Part shown: positions 45,701 to 60,700 of the stretch, piece after piece
Position numbering within the stretch: the stretch's first letter is position 1
Layout of the letters: every line of letters begins with the position of its first letter
Assembly: GCA_003254925.1 (NCBI GenBank)
Contig: QANZ01004226.1
Coordinates: forward strand, 274,065 to 338,064
Direction of reading: 5' to 3'
From: Chamaecrista fasciculata
Taxonomy: Eukaryota; Streptophyta; Magnoliopsida; Fabales; Fabaceae
Length of the DNA: 64,000 bases
Notes under the pieces: generated by a model
Told to the model about the DNA's origin: nothing
The model's database searches: none
What the model saw: only the letters and a program-made list of their open reading frames with translations
Program-made: the position numbers and the translations under genes

Positions 45701-48700
45701 ATTCTTCCCAGCATGCTTCAAGACACCTTTCAAAGCAGTCAAGATAGCTTCACGAACACCACCATCTGATCCCTAAAAAATATAATTCCAACAGTATAGT
45801 ACCACTTTATTATTATATATGAGTTATGACTAATAATCAGCTCAAGCCACAATTTGATAAAACCAATATGGTTAAAAAAGATTTCTCAAATCACCTGAAG
45901 ACTTGACAGCAGATCACCAACCAAGGGATCAACCCTGGTGCTGAGTCCACTTAGCTTTCCAAGCGCCAGGGCAGCACTTGAACGAACAGTTCTGCACTCA
46001 AACAATAGCTAATAAGTAGAAAGAATAAAACATAGACATTGGTTGCTACAAATCAACAGCCGAACAGCAAAAGCATATAAAAAAGAAAGTCAAATCAGTC
46101 ATATATAGAAGTTGAAAGAATGAAGGAATTAGTTTATGACAAGTCAACAACAGAAAAGGAAATGTCATGCTAACCTTGTACTGTCCTGTAGACACTTAAC
46201 AAATGTAGTTTGCAGCTGAGGAAGAAAAGGTTTCAAGGCTATGCCACCCTTCCTTATCATGATGCTCAGAGTAGATAAAATGGCACTCTTCACCTGCCAG
46301 GGGAAGCGATCCCCTATTATCCTGATAAGAGGCCTGCAATCAACATTATTGAGAAAGTCAAAATCTAGAATAAGACATGTACCCCACAGCAAAAGTAAAT
46401 TATTATCCCAAACTAAGGCCCTTGCCAAGAGTACTACAAAGTGATTCAACTCTAACATGGTAGTACAATAACTCGGTCTTTAAAATGAACCCCCCCCCCC
46501 CCCCCCCCNNNNNNNNNNNNNNNNNNNNNNNNNNNNNNNTTTTTTTTTAATGCCAAAGGTGGGCCAAATAAGGAGGACCCTTGATGAAGTAATTAAAGAA
46601 AAGCATGATTGAAAAAATAAAAACCAGTGATTTTCTATACATGGACATCGATGGGAATTTTGGCTGACTAAAGTAAGAGCTCATATGTTAGCAGTTTTCT
46701 CCACTACATACCCTGTTATTGGGATTACAAACTCCTTCAGTGATTGCTCACTGGTCACCTCAATCAGCTCTCCAAGTCCCAATGCAGCTTGCTCTCTCAA
46801 TTCAGCAGACCCACTTATGAGACCCTAGGAGCACAAAGTATAAATCAGAGACTGAAACTGGTGCATAAATCATATAACTATATGTAGATGTGGCAAAGTG
46901 CGATTAGAAGACCAGCAATGCCACAAATTTTCAAATATGTTATATCTAATAAGAGATTCATATTCATTAAAAAATTATAAGATTAAAGTCACAAGAATAA
47001 ATCTAAGAGGATTTGTGCTTTCATTCTTCTGAAGAGCATCTCAAAAAACCAAAAAGGCTATTCAGTAATATCAAGACCGTGAGGAGATTAACAGACTCTA
47101 CACAATTATAAAGTTCCTTCAACATGAACCTAGAAAGTTGAATTATTTTAGAAGCACCCTTGCATCTTTGTTACTGAATAACAATGCAAGTAGATTGCAC
47201 AAAGCTTAGTTATCAAAGACGGTAACATAAAAAAGATACATTATCTAAATGACATAAAAAAGATACATTATCTAAATGACATAATAGGGACAACGGGACA
47301 TGAAGACAAGAGACACTATATACTACTCTGCACACCCATAGGATGAGAAAGTACAGACACAATTTGCAATATTTTTAGTTGTAATAAAATGTAGCATTGT
47401 CAATGTAACTAAGAAGTATGAATACTTGGAGAAAAATTGGCAATAGAGGCTGAAGTGCTTTAGGAAGACAGAATCCAGGTATAAGAATTGGTCCTCCCTG
47501 CAAAGCAATTAAAGAACACAAAATTCACATTACCCTCAAAACTAAACATTAGAAACCTGGAAGAAAAAGTTCAGAAATTAAGGGTAAGTTCTAGTCAGTA
47601 ATGACTACTGAATTTTCCCACTGACCTTCTTCTTCCGCCGCTCTTTATCTCTAGATGTTGACACAGCATCGCGGACAAGTTTTATGTATGAAGGAAGCAC
47701 CTCCTTGGGCACTGAACTAATTACTCTTGACAAAGCTTCCCAAGCAACCTAACGAAAAAGTAGAAATGAACAATCTGCGGTGTAGAGAATCTACAATATA
47801 GTATGAAATGTGAACCACGCCTACAACTTACAGTAACAGTAGATGAATCAGGATCACTGAGCAGAATGATTAGTGTAGATATCATATTCGTAGCCTCATC
47901 AACCAGATATAATTTGCTATTTTTGAATAAATATCCAATCAGATAAGAAGAAGACCTTCTGACTCCAGCCTGTAACCATAATTGTGACAGAAAATAAATA
48001 AATATATAAGTGAACTTGATAAAGAAATTTAGTCACACTAAAACTTGACAATGAAACTACCTGACTATCACCAACACCTTTCACAAGCTCTGATAAGAGT
48101 GGTTCAATGCCTTCCTCGTCAATAACTAGGACTACTGTTTCAGCAGCTTCTTTAGCTAAAGTTTGAATCTCCTATAAATTTAACAATGAATAAAAAATAA
48201 TCAAATTACATACAAATATGAGATTAGAAAAAGCAGTTTCTCAAATCATGATAAATGCAGTTGCAGTATGTCATACCTTGTCATCACCGCCCATTGCAGA
48301 TAGCAAAGGAGGAAGTACAGTACCAAGGTGAGAATCGAGGCCAGGCCCAGCAACCTCAGCTAACGCTCCCAGTGCATGTGCATGGAAGGCACTTGAGAAA
48401 TAGCAATAAATGAATCACAAAAGAATCACAAAAGATAGCACAAAAGAAAATATACCAAAAGAGAAAGAGAAACATACGACAAGGGGAGATGGACCAGTTT
48501 GGGCAAAATGTGAGGCAATACTGCACTTGTTCTGACACTGAAGAAGGAAATGAAATCATTTAGTCAAAGATAATAAGGAATAATCACCAAAAATAACTAT
48601 AGTACTCATGGCATTGATGGCACAGCCAAAATCATAGGACACAAATTACCTCAAAATTTGTTTAAGCCCATCGAGTGCAGTATCAGAAGATTTATCATCC

Positions 48701-51700
48701 TCCAAAGCATGTAGAAGAGTTGGAACAATTTCATCAATAGCTTGCATTCCAGCACTCTACATCACATATTTTCTTAAGGGAATGTAAAAAATGATAGCAC
48801 AAACAAATAGTTCAAAATAGAAGCAAAATAGATGATGTTGAACAGCACAACCTTATAAAGAGTGCTGAATGCTAAACCAGCTGATTCTCGAACCTCAGGT
48901 ATACTGTAAAGCATATCAAATAAATTATCTCATGTCCCACTAAAAAAATCCAATAGCAGTAAAATCAGAATTAAACTGAACAAACCTATCACAAAGGGCA
49001 GTCCGAATGGTGGGGATTAGGTCATCCATGAAACTCAACAGTTGACTCTTACCCGCACTTGCCATCACTTCACTCAGACCAACACATACACCCTGTCAAC
49101 CAATGTGAATGTCATAATTGCACCAAACAAAACAATATAAGCAGTTGGCTGTTTAATGTATCCAACATAACATTTAAAATCAACAGGGGAAAAAAACTGC
49201 TACATGAAATAATTCTTACCTGTCTTCTGCTGCTGTCAGGATCATTCAAGCCCTGGGATAATATTGGAATTATCAAAGGAAGTACTCGCTCACCAAGCTT
49301 CCTGACTAGCTCACCCAGTGATCGTCCAGCAACCTACAAGAGAATCAAAATTATGACATAAGGTGTTCAGAGGTTTGACATAAAGTAGATTGACACAATA
49401 TCTGTGCAAACCTGCCGCCTTTCAGATGATGATGATGCAAGGGATGAAATCAGTGTATCCATCAGGACTGGCATAATTTCCTTGAGAGTCTTAGGAGTAT
49501 TTGCTACAATAGTTTTCCAAACATGCAATGCAGCCTAACAAAAGAACCACTTGGATTTTGCATTAGTAATATTCCCAGACAAAAAAAAAATGATATAAAT
49601 TAATAAATAAGAAAAAAAATGAAGCATATTAGAACCATTACCTGACGAACTGACAAACTAACATCAGCTCGAACCATGTACAGTGCAGCAAGTACTTCAT
49701 TCCGCTTATCCCTTCCCAGAACCTCAATGATAGCTCGTCCCTGTGCCTCCGTACTGGCACCTTCATCATCACTGCCCCCCTCAAGCAAAGCCTTACCTGA
49801 TGTTCCAGCAACCTATACGAAGTATAAATTAGCTCATAAGCCAAATCAAACAAAACAAAATAAAAGTATTAGGAAGAGCAGCACATACTTTGAATAAGAG
49901 ATCACCCAACAACTCGACCGAGCTCTGTCGGATACGCCAATTATCATTAAAAATGCCATCCTCTACAGCTGGAAGGAGCAGAGGTAGAGACCTGCAGGGG
50001 CGGAAAATAATTTATGGCAGCACACAAGGGTGTTTGAGGGGAAATTGTGATATATACAATTTAATCTACACCAAAAGCTCTAACTCCTTATAGCCCAACA
50101 AAGTTTACAAGCACAGAAAACATATGACTAGAATAAATCATTTAAAATCGGAATAGCAAAAATATTTTATTTGGCAACAAACTCAATATAAAAGCAAGCA
50201 ATGATAGCATGTCACACATAGAAAAAGGAGCAAACATACGTTGTTGCATAATGCTCAACCAGGATATGTCCAGCTCCTAGCGCAGCATCACGTACAGATT
50301 CATTCTCATCGGCAAGACCTATAAAACAACAGGTGGGCACAACATTCAGAAAAGAGGAGCAATGACAAGAACATGGCTATGAAAGTGTACCGAAAAAAAT
50401 GAAGCATACTCACCATCTAAGATAGCAGGCAGCACCTGTTGCAGATAGTTTTGGAACTGGACTCCTAATGACCGTGGCAAATACTAGAAAGAGAATTTTG
50501 ACGAGAAGCTAAATAAGCACAATTTGTAAAGTAACAGGTTTAACTGAAAAGTATACATCTTTCACTTTTCTAAAATAAGAATATAAAGCTTTTACATTTA
50601 CCTTGAACAAAGTCAAGTATCCATCGCGTACAGATGCTCTTTGATGGGAGCAGTTTCGAATGGCATCCGGAAGTACAAGCTCAAAGTACTCAATGCCAAG
50701 TGCAGCTAAGACCTAAAGTGCATCCATGTAAATAACTATGTCAACTAGCATATAGAGACAAACGGGTAAAAGCATCAAGCAAATAACTTATGTTTTTCAA
50801 GTATGTTTCAACAATCCTTGTACTTGTCTAATTCTAACTAAAAGAAACCATCCCATAGTTCCTTTCATTATTGACAGATCTCCGGATTGTCATTGTAGCT
50901 TATGATAGGAGTATTTATCAAATCTGATACCATGCTTGATCAATAAAATTCCAAACAATGCATGCTTCACAAAATAAGCTAAGAATAAACACAAAAAGGC
51001 ATAGTTCTGACCTCACTCAAACCTTGAGCAGCTCCAGAGCGTTCTACATTACTATTATCAGACTTGAGTGTCTCAAACAACCATGGGACAAGATCTGGGA
51101 AATTGTCTTCACCCATTCCTCTAATAAGAGATCCAAGGGCCCTAGCCGCCACTGAACGAACTTCGGGAATAGGATCAACAAGAACCTGCACTTAAAATTT
51201 AGACTTAAAATGAGAAGTGGCCAACAAAGATATTAAGAGCTATGATTAGGAAGAACCTTTTTCACTTCAGGAAGCAGCAATCCTATATATGGAATCATAT
51301 CCTTTGGTTCGGTAACCAAGGAACACATGTTTCCAACTATTTGTGCTGCCCTCTTCTTAGTATCAGCACTCCTTTCCCTTAGTCCTCTATGTACAATTGG
51401 TACCAATAATGCAAGCGAAGGGGCATCAATTGAGTTCACAAAGGTTGTCTGCAACAAATTAATGGAAATTTAGGAAAAGAAAAAAAAAAGAAGAAGCCTG
51501 AAACTGCTATACTATATTTAAAAACCTTACTTGGAGAAGAATATCAAGAGAGTATTTTGTGTGTTCATTAGGATCAGTAAGACCCATAAGAAGAGTAGGG
51601 ACAAGAGAAGCAATTTCTGGATTCTTTATAACACTCCCAACCTGAAAAAGAAAATTATGATTCACATGAAAACTAACAAGAATATAAACAAAGACAATAT

Positions 51701-54700
51701 TCACATATAGAGAACTCAAATTTAATGAACAGTTCATCACCAAAAACCAACCTGTTGGAGGGCCATCTGCCCAGCTGACTGAACTTTAGGATGGGTGTCA
51801 GTTAAAACCTGCAATAGATAGAAGAGTCTAGTCAACATAACCAATAGGCAATAAAACGAAATTAAATTAGAAGTCTCAAGAAAAGTCTGATTCATCCGGT
51901 ACCTCAGTCAGCTTGGGAACAATCTTCGGTAGGCACTGAGATAACTGTTGAGGAGCACAGTAAGCCATAGCACCAAGTAGTTGAACACTACTTTGTTTTG
52001 TCCTCCAAGCTTTATCCTCAAGTCCCTGACCAACAAAAAAAAGAGGGATAAGTCACATGAATACTAGAATAATGCAGAGTAATTTTTATATCCACCCTTT
52101 CGCTAAAAACAAGACCAAAACCAACTCAGTGTAGATTTTATTTAAATGATATTTAAGGCTTGAAAGTAGATGAAGTGATTAAAAAGTGGACTGCAAACAT
52201 AATGATTTGCAAGGTTATCACCTTCAAAAGAGATGGGAGGACGAGCTTCACTCCTTGAGCAGTAAGTTGAGACATCATTGCACGGGCAGCACATTCAGCT
52301 GCATCACGAACTGCGAGAACTGGATCAGAGAAGGAAACTAAAAGTAGTGGTAACATCTGGATCACATACCTGAATCAAATTGTGAATAAGGGAATCAAGA
52401 TACAAAACTTTTAAAACAATAACAATAATGAAAATCATGTAATTTGCAACAAAGTAGACATACGGTTCAAACAGTCTTCCAAGCGTTTCGCAAAGGCATT
52501 CAAATCCAAGTAAAGCTCCTTCACGAGATTTTGCAGAGTTCCTGCAGTTAAAAACAATATTTGATATTAATTGAAGGTTAAATATCATTTTCAGAGTTCC
52601 TACACATTCATAGGATGGAAAGTAAAAGGGATTTCCCAAAATACTTTCCCAGAAAATAAAAAAGGGGATTTACTAGTGATATGTTAAGAAAGCTATGGCT
52701 GTTTTAAGCAACACCGGTGAATCTAACAAAAGTAGATGGCATTATGACAGTTACATATGCTTTAATCAGGGGAAGGCAACAACTATTCATAACAAGGAAA
52801 AGATCGACATGTATAATAGAACTATGCCCCACCTGTCAGCCAGACCCTCTTGAATTGCAGCTACAATCCTATACTTTTTCAAGCATGAAATGCCAAATCC
52901 CTTAACCACTCCTGCAAGTCCAAAAGCGGCTCCACGACGTTCTCCATATTTTTCACGTTTCATCATGCGATCCAACAGTCCAGTAATAAGAGCTGTTGCA
53001 TCATCCTGATGCAAGTATTAAATTATAAAGAAAGGAAAATACCCACTTCAGCCACAATCTAAGATCCTACAAAATTATAGTCAAGACTTGGGAACCAAGG
53101 ACTTAGCATAATAATTCAAATTTCATACTGAAGCAAAATGAATTACTCCTGAACAAGCACAAACTTTTTTTTGTTAAATGAACAAACACATACTTAAACT
53201 GCAATAAAAAAGATGTGAAACCCAAGTAGTAGCTATTCCAGTGGGTAGTTTTATGCTTATCTTATCTATGAATTTAAGTCGGTGTCATAATATAGGTTAC
53301 AATCCTCAAGTTTTTTTTATCCCTTAACAGATTCTAATTTCTAGGTAATATTTCAATCTTGGCAACATGATCATATGTACTATATAATGCATGTACATAC
53401 ATGTTTTGATTGCATCAATGGAGATAAACACATTGCAACTGCCCGTTGAACAGCTTCTGAGGGAGTGTTTAAAACATCCAACAACTTGTCCACAACAGTA
53501 TGAACCTTAGGGTCATCCTGTTCCAAAACAGAAATACAGACACTTAACAGAAATTTCTAAAATGCCCAAGCTACCAAGAACAAGGATGAAAATTTCCATA
53601 CTTACCTTTGCCAGATGTTTCGCCAGAGCTCCAGTAAATATAACCACACCCTCACGGACCAAGTCATATTTTTCCTCATCTGGAGCCTAAGAAAGTGGGA
53701 AAAAAATGAAAGTGACCAGTGACCAAAACCAAATAAGAAACCAAACAGAACCTATGACTCTTGTAAGTTGTAACCATAATGCCACAGCCACTTATAAAGC
53801 AGCTGGCATCTCTGCACACTTGAAAAGAATCCTAAAAGAAGTATTATGCAGATATATACAATTGGATAAGGAACTCACTGTTTTGTTTAGATAGTTCTCA
53901 AAGATTGGGAACAACAGTGAGACATTCTCTCTTCCATGTTTATCAATAATCATGATACCAGCATTTATCATTCTCCCTCTAACATCTGCATTGGGATCAG
54001 CCTGCAAATCAAATTAATCCTCCAAAAATTAAATACTTATACTCTTTACAGGCGAAGAAAAACATATGTAACATATATTTTGTAGCAAAATGAGATTCAT
54101 TAATATGTCCACCCAGTAAAAAATGAATAGAATACTCACTGCATGATACACGAATAAGATAAAGGGTACACATCCACAGAAAGAAATGATGAAGACAACA
54201 ATAAGCAAAATCACATATAGGCAGATAAATGGAACTTTTTTTAGCCAGTAACTGATTAAAAGAATTTGGTTATAGGATCACACCTATGGTATGACCAAAA
54301 TAAAGGTTCGAGCCTAACAAAAAGATAATGGAATATGTCATTGACAATTACCAGTGCTCTTGATATTAGAAATGTCATGACAACAGGCAGGTCTTTTGTT
54401 CTCAACACATCAGCGGCAGAATGAAGTGCTAGTGCTATTCCTTGTCTACCCAACCAACCAGCGTCAACATTATCATCCCCCACACCCATGTCACGGATGT
54501 AAAGTGAAAATAAAGTGGAAAGGGACTCCTGAAATAATTGCAGACCATGAGGGAAAAAAATTACACAGTAGAAAATTACAAATCAACGTTACCTGAATAG
54601 AATCTGGACATTCATCCAAGGCAGCAGCTAATGCTTCAGCAGCTGCCAACCGCACATTGTAGTTAACATTGGAAAGTGCTTTCAAGAGTCCAGAAAAGTC

Positions 54701-57700
54701 AGTTCCAAATTCAAACCCATAGTGATCCCATATTACTTCTGCTACTTCAGCAACTGACTGGAATGTTAAGGGAAAAAAAAATTAGTAAATGAGCTATCTT
54801 AGTATAAAGATAAGGAGCATCAACTGAAAATCTACATTGGGATTATATTCAGAAACCATATGTTCTTAATATTCTGATTTTCATTAAAAACAAAAAAACA
54901 GCTAATTGACTGAAAAAAATATTTTTGACCCACTTATTATAATATTACTTATATAGAGCGAACCATAGTGAAAAAAACACCTAATACACAATTCATATCT
55001 CACAGCTCATCATATAGTTTATATATTAAAATTTGTATACTCTTCAACAGGAAAAGGCCAAACCTTCTCAGGGTCATGCAAGGCAATCCATATACTTGTT
55101 GCAACCTCAGTGTTCTCAGAGAGGGAACGACTAGCAACTGCAGGAATGCATTTGACAGCATTCAGGCATGCCATTCTTACATGAACATCTTTTGCATAAA
55201 CACCATAAAGAGCCTGAATAAAGGAAATTAGAGAGAAAGCATAAGCATTGTTACATACTTTTTCAAGGAGAGAGAGCAAATAAATAGAGTCAGACAAACA
55301 TACAGCAGCAACTTCATCGGGCTGCAAACCAAGACTCAACTCATTTAGTGCAGGCCCTATTGATGCTTTATAAGCTGGAACAACACCAAGGACATGGTAA
55401 AGAACCTGCAAAAAAGAATATCAGTCAAGTCAAAATCAATCGATGGAACAAAACATAAAACTACTCAACAGTACAGAGAAGAAATTATGAGGAAGCCCAA
55501 AAAGTTGGATGCATTACCGATAACATTCGAATCCTTGGAAGGGGTAGATGAGGATCTAGATGTAAATAAAGTATCCGAAGCACATCATCATGGAACTTTG
55601 TTTTCTTTGAGCACAGAAGAATACGCTCCATTATCTACCAACAGCAGCATAGACAGAAAGATATAAGCATTTGGTGAACTGAAAAATTCGCATTTGCAAA
55701 GTAGAAGTACTTACTGGGAATACAAAAGAAAAAGAATCAACAGGAAGTGGCCCTGATTTACAAGAAGTGGATAAGCCATTTATTATGCGCTCAAAAAGGC
55801 CAATGGATGGCCTTCCATCAGCTTCCTCTTCAGCAGCTGATGGAATCAGATCCAATAGAAGACGAACTTCATCAGTCACAATTATGCGTAAAGCAGTAGA
55901 AATGTCGAGTGCCCAGTCACATAGAGGAGGAGCAGTGCATCTTGATAGCTTTACCATGGTCTCAAAGGCTTCATCACTAACAATGGGTGATCGTAATAGA
56001 GGGTCAACAAACTTGACCTGACACAACATCAGATAACTGAAATTATACCCAAATACCATAATACAAGACTTGTGGTCAAGAAAAAGGAATCTAAATAAGT
56101 CAAGAAATTGTGCATGCTCCTGCATATCAGATGAAGCAGCTCACCTAAAAAAACAGGTGATGAGCTTCAAAGAGAAGCCATATAGACTATTCTATCTCAT
56201 AACAAAGTAAGATATTCATAAAGATGTATGGATTCGACTCCAACCATACAAATCACAAAATCCCAAAAACTGTACTTAGCCACTGCAAGAAGCCACAAAG
56301 CCTTCCAATTCACTTGAGTTAAATAAATTCTAACTTTCATACCAAGTAAAATAAAAAATCCCATCCTTATACCCAGTGACATAAATGATAAACCAAAAGC
56401 CAATCAAATGTAAACCTACAAACTGGTAAACAAGGAAAAGGAACTCTTGATTTTTTTTTTAATGAAAGAACAAGTGCAGCCCAGAAATTCATATTAAATT
56501 ATTAATATTATTATTGGTTCACTAAAAGTTTGGGACTTGAAACATTGTAAATAATCACATTTCCACTAAAGATGATTCAATAAACATGGTGAAAAAGATT
56601 TTTTTACAGTACATGAAAAACCAGAATTATGGTTCATGTTAATAGGAGTGTGGATGCAGATTATCTAGAGTTTATCAATATTCCTAAAGCCAGCAAATCT
56701 GTACAGGCTACAAAGTATTTGGAACAAAAAGCATGCAGCGAGCAATACCATCGATGGCAATCTACTGTGTGCAAAAACTGGATTAGCAAGGGCCATCTCT
56801 CCAAGAGCTCTAAGCATCAAAGACAGATTTTTCTGAATTTCAAAGATTCTATCACGTACAGAAGCCTCCTCTTTAAGGAGCAATTCTCTAGCCTCCTCTT
56901 TTGCTGTTTTCCCTTTATCTACATGAGTCATAATAATAACATATGTAAAGAGCAGCTTACAACTTTTCAAAAAAAAAAAGAGCAGCTTACAAAAACTTTG
57001 AATCCAATAATAGAAATAAATATTAAAACAAACACGAGAGCAAAACTTGCCAGCCTTTTTTGTTACTTTAGCATTATCCCTTTTCCCTACACCGGCAACT
57101 TCTCTGTTAGGTTGATCTCTCTTCACTGAATGGTTGGAACGAGCATCGTCCTGACCAGAGTAACAAGGAGCATAACAAATTAAATTCAAAGGCAAAACAG
57201 TGCAATAAAAACGAAGAGTAAAGAGACATACCAAGCCATCTTGATCATCATACATCCGAAAGCGACCCTTTGCTTGTTTGGTGTTTTTGGCAGCAACAGA
57301 TTCTGCAACATAAACTCCTTGCTCGTTTGAAAGAATTCCTTCAGGGGTATTAAATATCTGAAATTGCACGAGGGAAAAGTGAAGCACTATCATATGCACC
57401 CAATAAGTAATTGAAACAAAACATGTAAGAAAATTTAATAATGACAGTCAGTAACAACAAATTAAAAACATCACTAATAATGTTGATAGACAATACAAAG
57501 AATTGGCTATCTGGATTTTTAATACCAACCATTCATTTAAATTATAACACAAGGGAAAGTGTATGTGTGTGTGTATGCGTGTGTCTGCGCATTTAATAGC
57601 AATATTCATTTGAATTATAACACAACTACAGAAGGAAAAGTGAGTGAGCGTGTGCGTGCGTGTTTGTGCAGCTCAGAGTCCATGATTGTCAAATCAACTG

Positions 57701-60700
57701 CCTGCTCTACATTGGATTCTACTATTTCATGAACAACAGAACATCCTTAGAGAATGTTACAAGACCATAAGAAAATAAGAATATGCAGAGGTAAAAGGGG
57801 AAGAGAGAGAAGAGGATGAAGAAACAAAGAAAAACTATCTGTCCTATTAATTGAACCCTATTGATATAGAAATTGTACCAAGCACATTAAAGTCTCAAGA
57901 ACAGAGGATACCAAAAAGACCCAGGACTTAAATCCTTTATTTCATTAAAAACGTAAAAAAGAAAATCATTATATAATTTACCTGAATGTCATTCTCCGTG
58001 AGTGTATCATGTGAAAACCGATCTGGAAGGTTTAGCAGGTGCTGCCATCAGGAATATATACTAGTCAGCAGATAGAAATCCCAAACCACTCAAATTGTTC
58101 AAAGACTCCAATCTAACAATGAATCAAAGTGTGGATAACAAAAAAGCTCAAACACCTTTTCAAACTCTATATATGTATCTCCAGGAATTATGGACATCAT
58201 AGTGGACAGTGTGGATATCGCTGCCTGTTGTTCAAGGAAATTAGCACTCTTCAAACCCACTGATCCCAGTAAGACCTGCAAAACACCAACCATGGTCACA
58301 CAGTTTGCACATGCATAAACACACAAAAATACCAGCAGATTAACGTGATTATAAAAAGAGAGCAATCCTATATCCATTTTTCCAGTAACCTTCGTCAGAA
58401 ATGTTACAGAGGGATCATGAGAATATGGCAAAAGTATATAAAATCAGAAAAAACAAGTGTGCTGTACGAAATGACAAAAAACCAAACTGAGAGATCAGAA
58501 CTGCTCAGCATTTCAAATAAGATGTGCAAATCAGTGATTAACTATCCCCCTATAACAAAGATTCACCAGAAGGAGTAAGAAATTTAAAGTACAACAATTA
58601 CCTTGCAGATGTTCAACACATTAGCAGAAAGGAGATCAATGACATCAAAATCATGTGCTCGAAGACACTTAGAAAGCCTCTGGAAGCAGAATGAAATAGT
58701 CAGGTTGCAAACAAACAAAAAAAATCCATAATCATCCACAGGTCAAAACAAATATAACCTTACAAAGAAGAATAGAATATATAACGAATTACCTTCCACA
58801 CTGCATTTTTTCTTCCACTGCTAACAACACATGGATGATGTGAGCAAAATAGTATGCGGATAAATGTATTTGGGGCAGCTTTCAGAGCAGCTGGTGACAT
58901 AACCAGAAAAGCCTTTACCAAAACCTCAACAGATGGAATGAACGGAACTTGAGGGTCCACAAATTCAGAGTCACTGCAGGCATAAGAATTTAGCTGCAGT
59001 AAAACTATATTTGAAAATGAAAGCATATAACAAAAATATGATGCAAAAGGACAACAACTTAGCCACTACATTATGATCAATGAAGGCCACAGAAAAGGCA
59101 GACTCACTATCCTAGCCTCGAGGTAAGATATCAAGTAGGGACACAGGTTTTCAAGAAGCTAAACCCATGATAGCTACCGATCCATCCAAACCAGAAGTGG
59201 GCACTATCAAAGACTTCAAAATTAAAAAATTTAGCAAAAGCCTAGAGTGGAGAATCCGGAAAGTTATCCCAATAAAAAGAATTAAATTTTATGGAATCAC
59301 CAGAAATTTTGTTCCTTGAAAGGAATCCTAAGATTCAAGTAGCTCTAGAAGCAAAATACGAAATTTAGAAATTCAGCAAAATGGTACATTTTTTTCCGGA
59401 GATAAGTGTAAAATCAGATATCCAAAAAAAAATTAAAATTCTATTTCTGCCAAAGAACCTCCTATTTAAACCATATAAATCTAAGCAAGGACATCAGCAC
59501 ATAATCAGGCGTTACCTTATTTTTGATGTGCAAAGTTTCTCTCCAACCAAAGAGAGAAAATTGGAAAATTCAACAAAAAGATCTTCTGATAATTGTGAAG
59601 CAGAAGAAATAATCTTCCTAGCAACATTATAAGCAGTCCTTCGAATATCCCAACGTGGATGGCAAACAAAAAAAATCATTAACTGCACCAAATTAGCAAT
59701 CAATTTAGTTACTATAACATGCCAACAAAGGAACCTGGTATATTGCACAGTCGATCAGATTCAGGGTTCACCTGTAACAGCAATCTGGCAGAGAAGTTGG
59801 CCAGTATTCTGCAAAACAAGGTAGAAAAATTAATTGAACATTTGGATTTAATTAATGTCTCTGAGGTAGACCCAACAAGAAATATGGAATGGATTACTCT
59901 GAAATTACAAATGGGATTTACCGCTGTAAATGTTCCATTAGCAGCACTTCTAGAAGATCAACACATGCCAGGCAATCCTCAACTGACAGCTTCGAAGCCT
60001 GCAGAGCACCTTTCAGATAAACCTAGAATAGAATCTAGATAATGGACAACAGAAAATTGTGACACAGTAATCACCATAGAAATTGGTACGAGAGAAGGTT
60101 CATTTTGCGATATCAAAGACCATATCTTTTCCTTCACCAACATTTCCTCTGAGAAAATAGAGGTAAAATTAACAAATAAAAAATCATGGTAACAGAAACA
60201 GAGGTAAATGAAGACATGCTCAAGATCAACTTCATTGAGAAAGTAAAAACAACTCAAGACTCCATTAATACAAACCAGCTTTAATATCAACAGCAGCTAT
60301 CTTCCCAACTAATAACAAAGCATATATGCCATCTAGGCGTTGCGCTGCCTTGGTAAAACCAGATTTTACAAGTTGAATGAGAGGGCCAACCAGAGACGAC
60401 ATCTGCTACATATTTAGTCAGGATGTCAGAAAATGGTACTTGCAAGAAAAATATGTAATTTAATCAGCAAGCAAAGTATTACAAAAAAGGTCACCTTCAT
60501 GACAGCATCCTCATTTTTGCAGATGGCATGTAAACATCGAAGGAATGCCCTTCTTAAAGTTTCCTTTTCTTTCAGTCCAGAAACAAAAAAGGAAATCAAA
60601 CTTTCTTCAACAGAATCTGCGGATCTAACAGCCCAACAAGCTAATGCCGACAAAATTGCAATTTTTACCTCCTCATTTCCTGCAAGTTAAGATTGAGACA

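Noticed and set aside
56629-57129. Plus-strand ORF of 166 aa
   Set aside because: It overlaps GCN1 exons 17-18 in antisense and has no domain.
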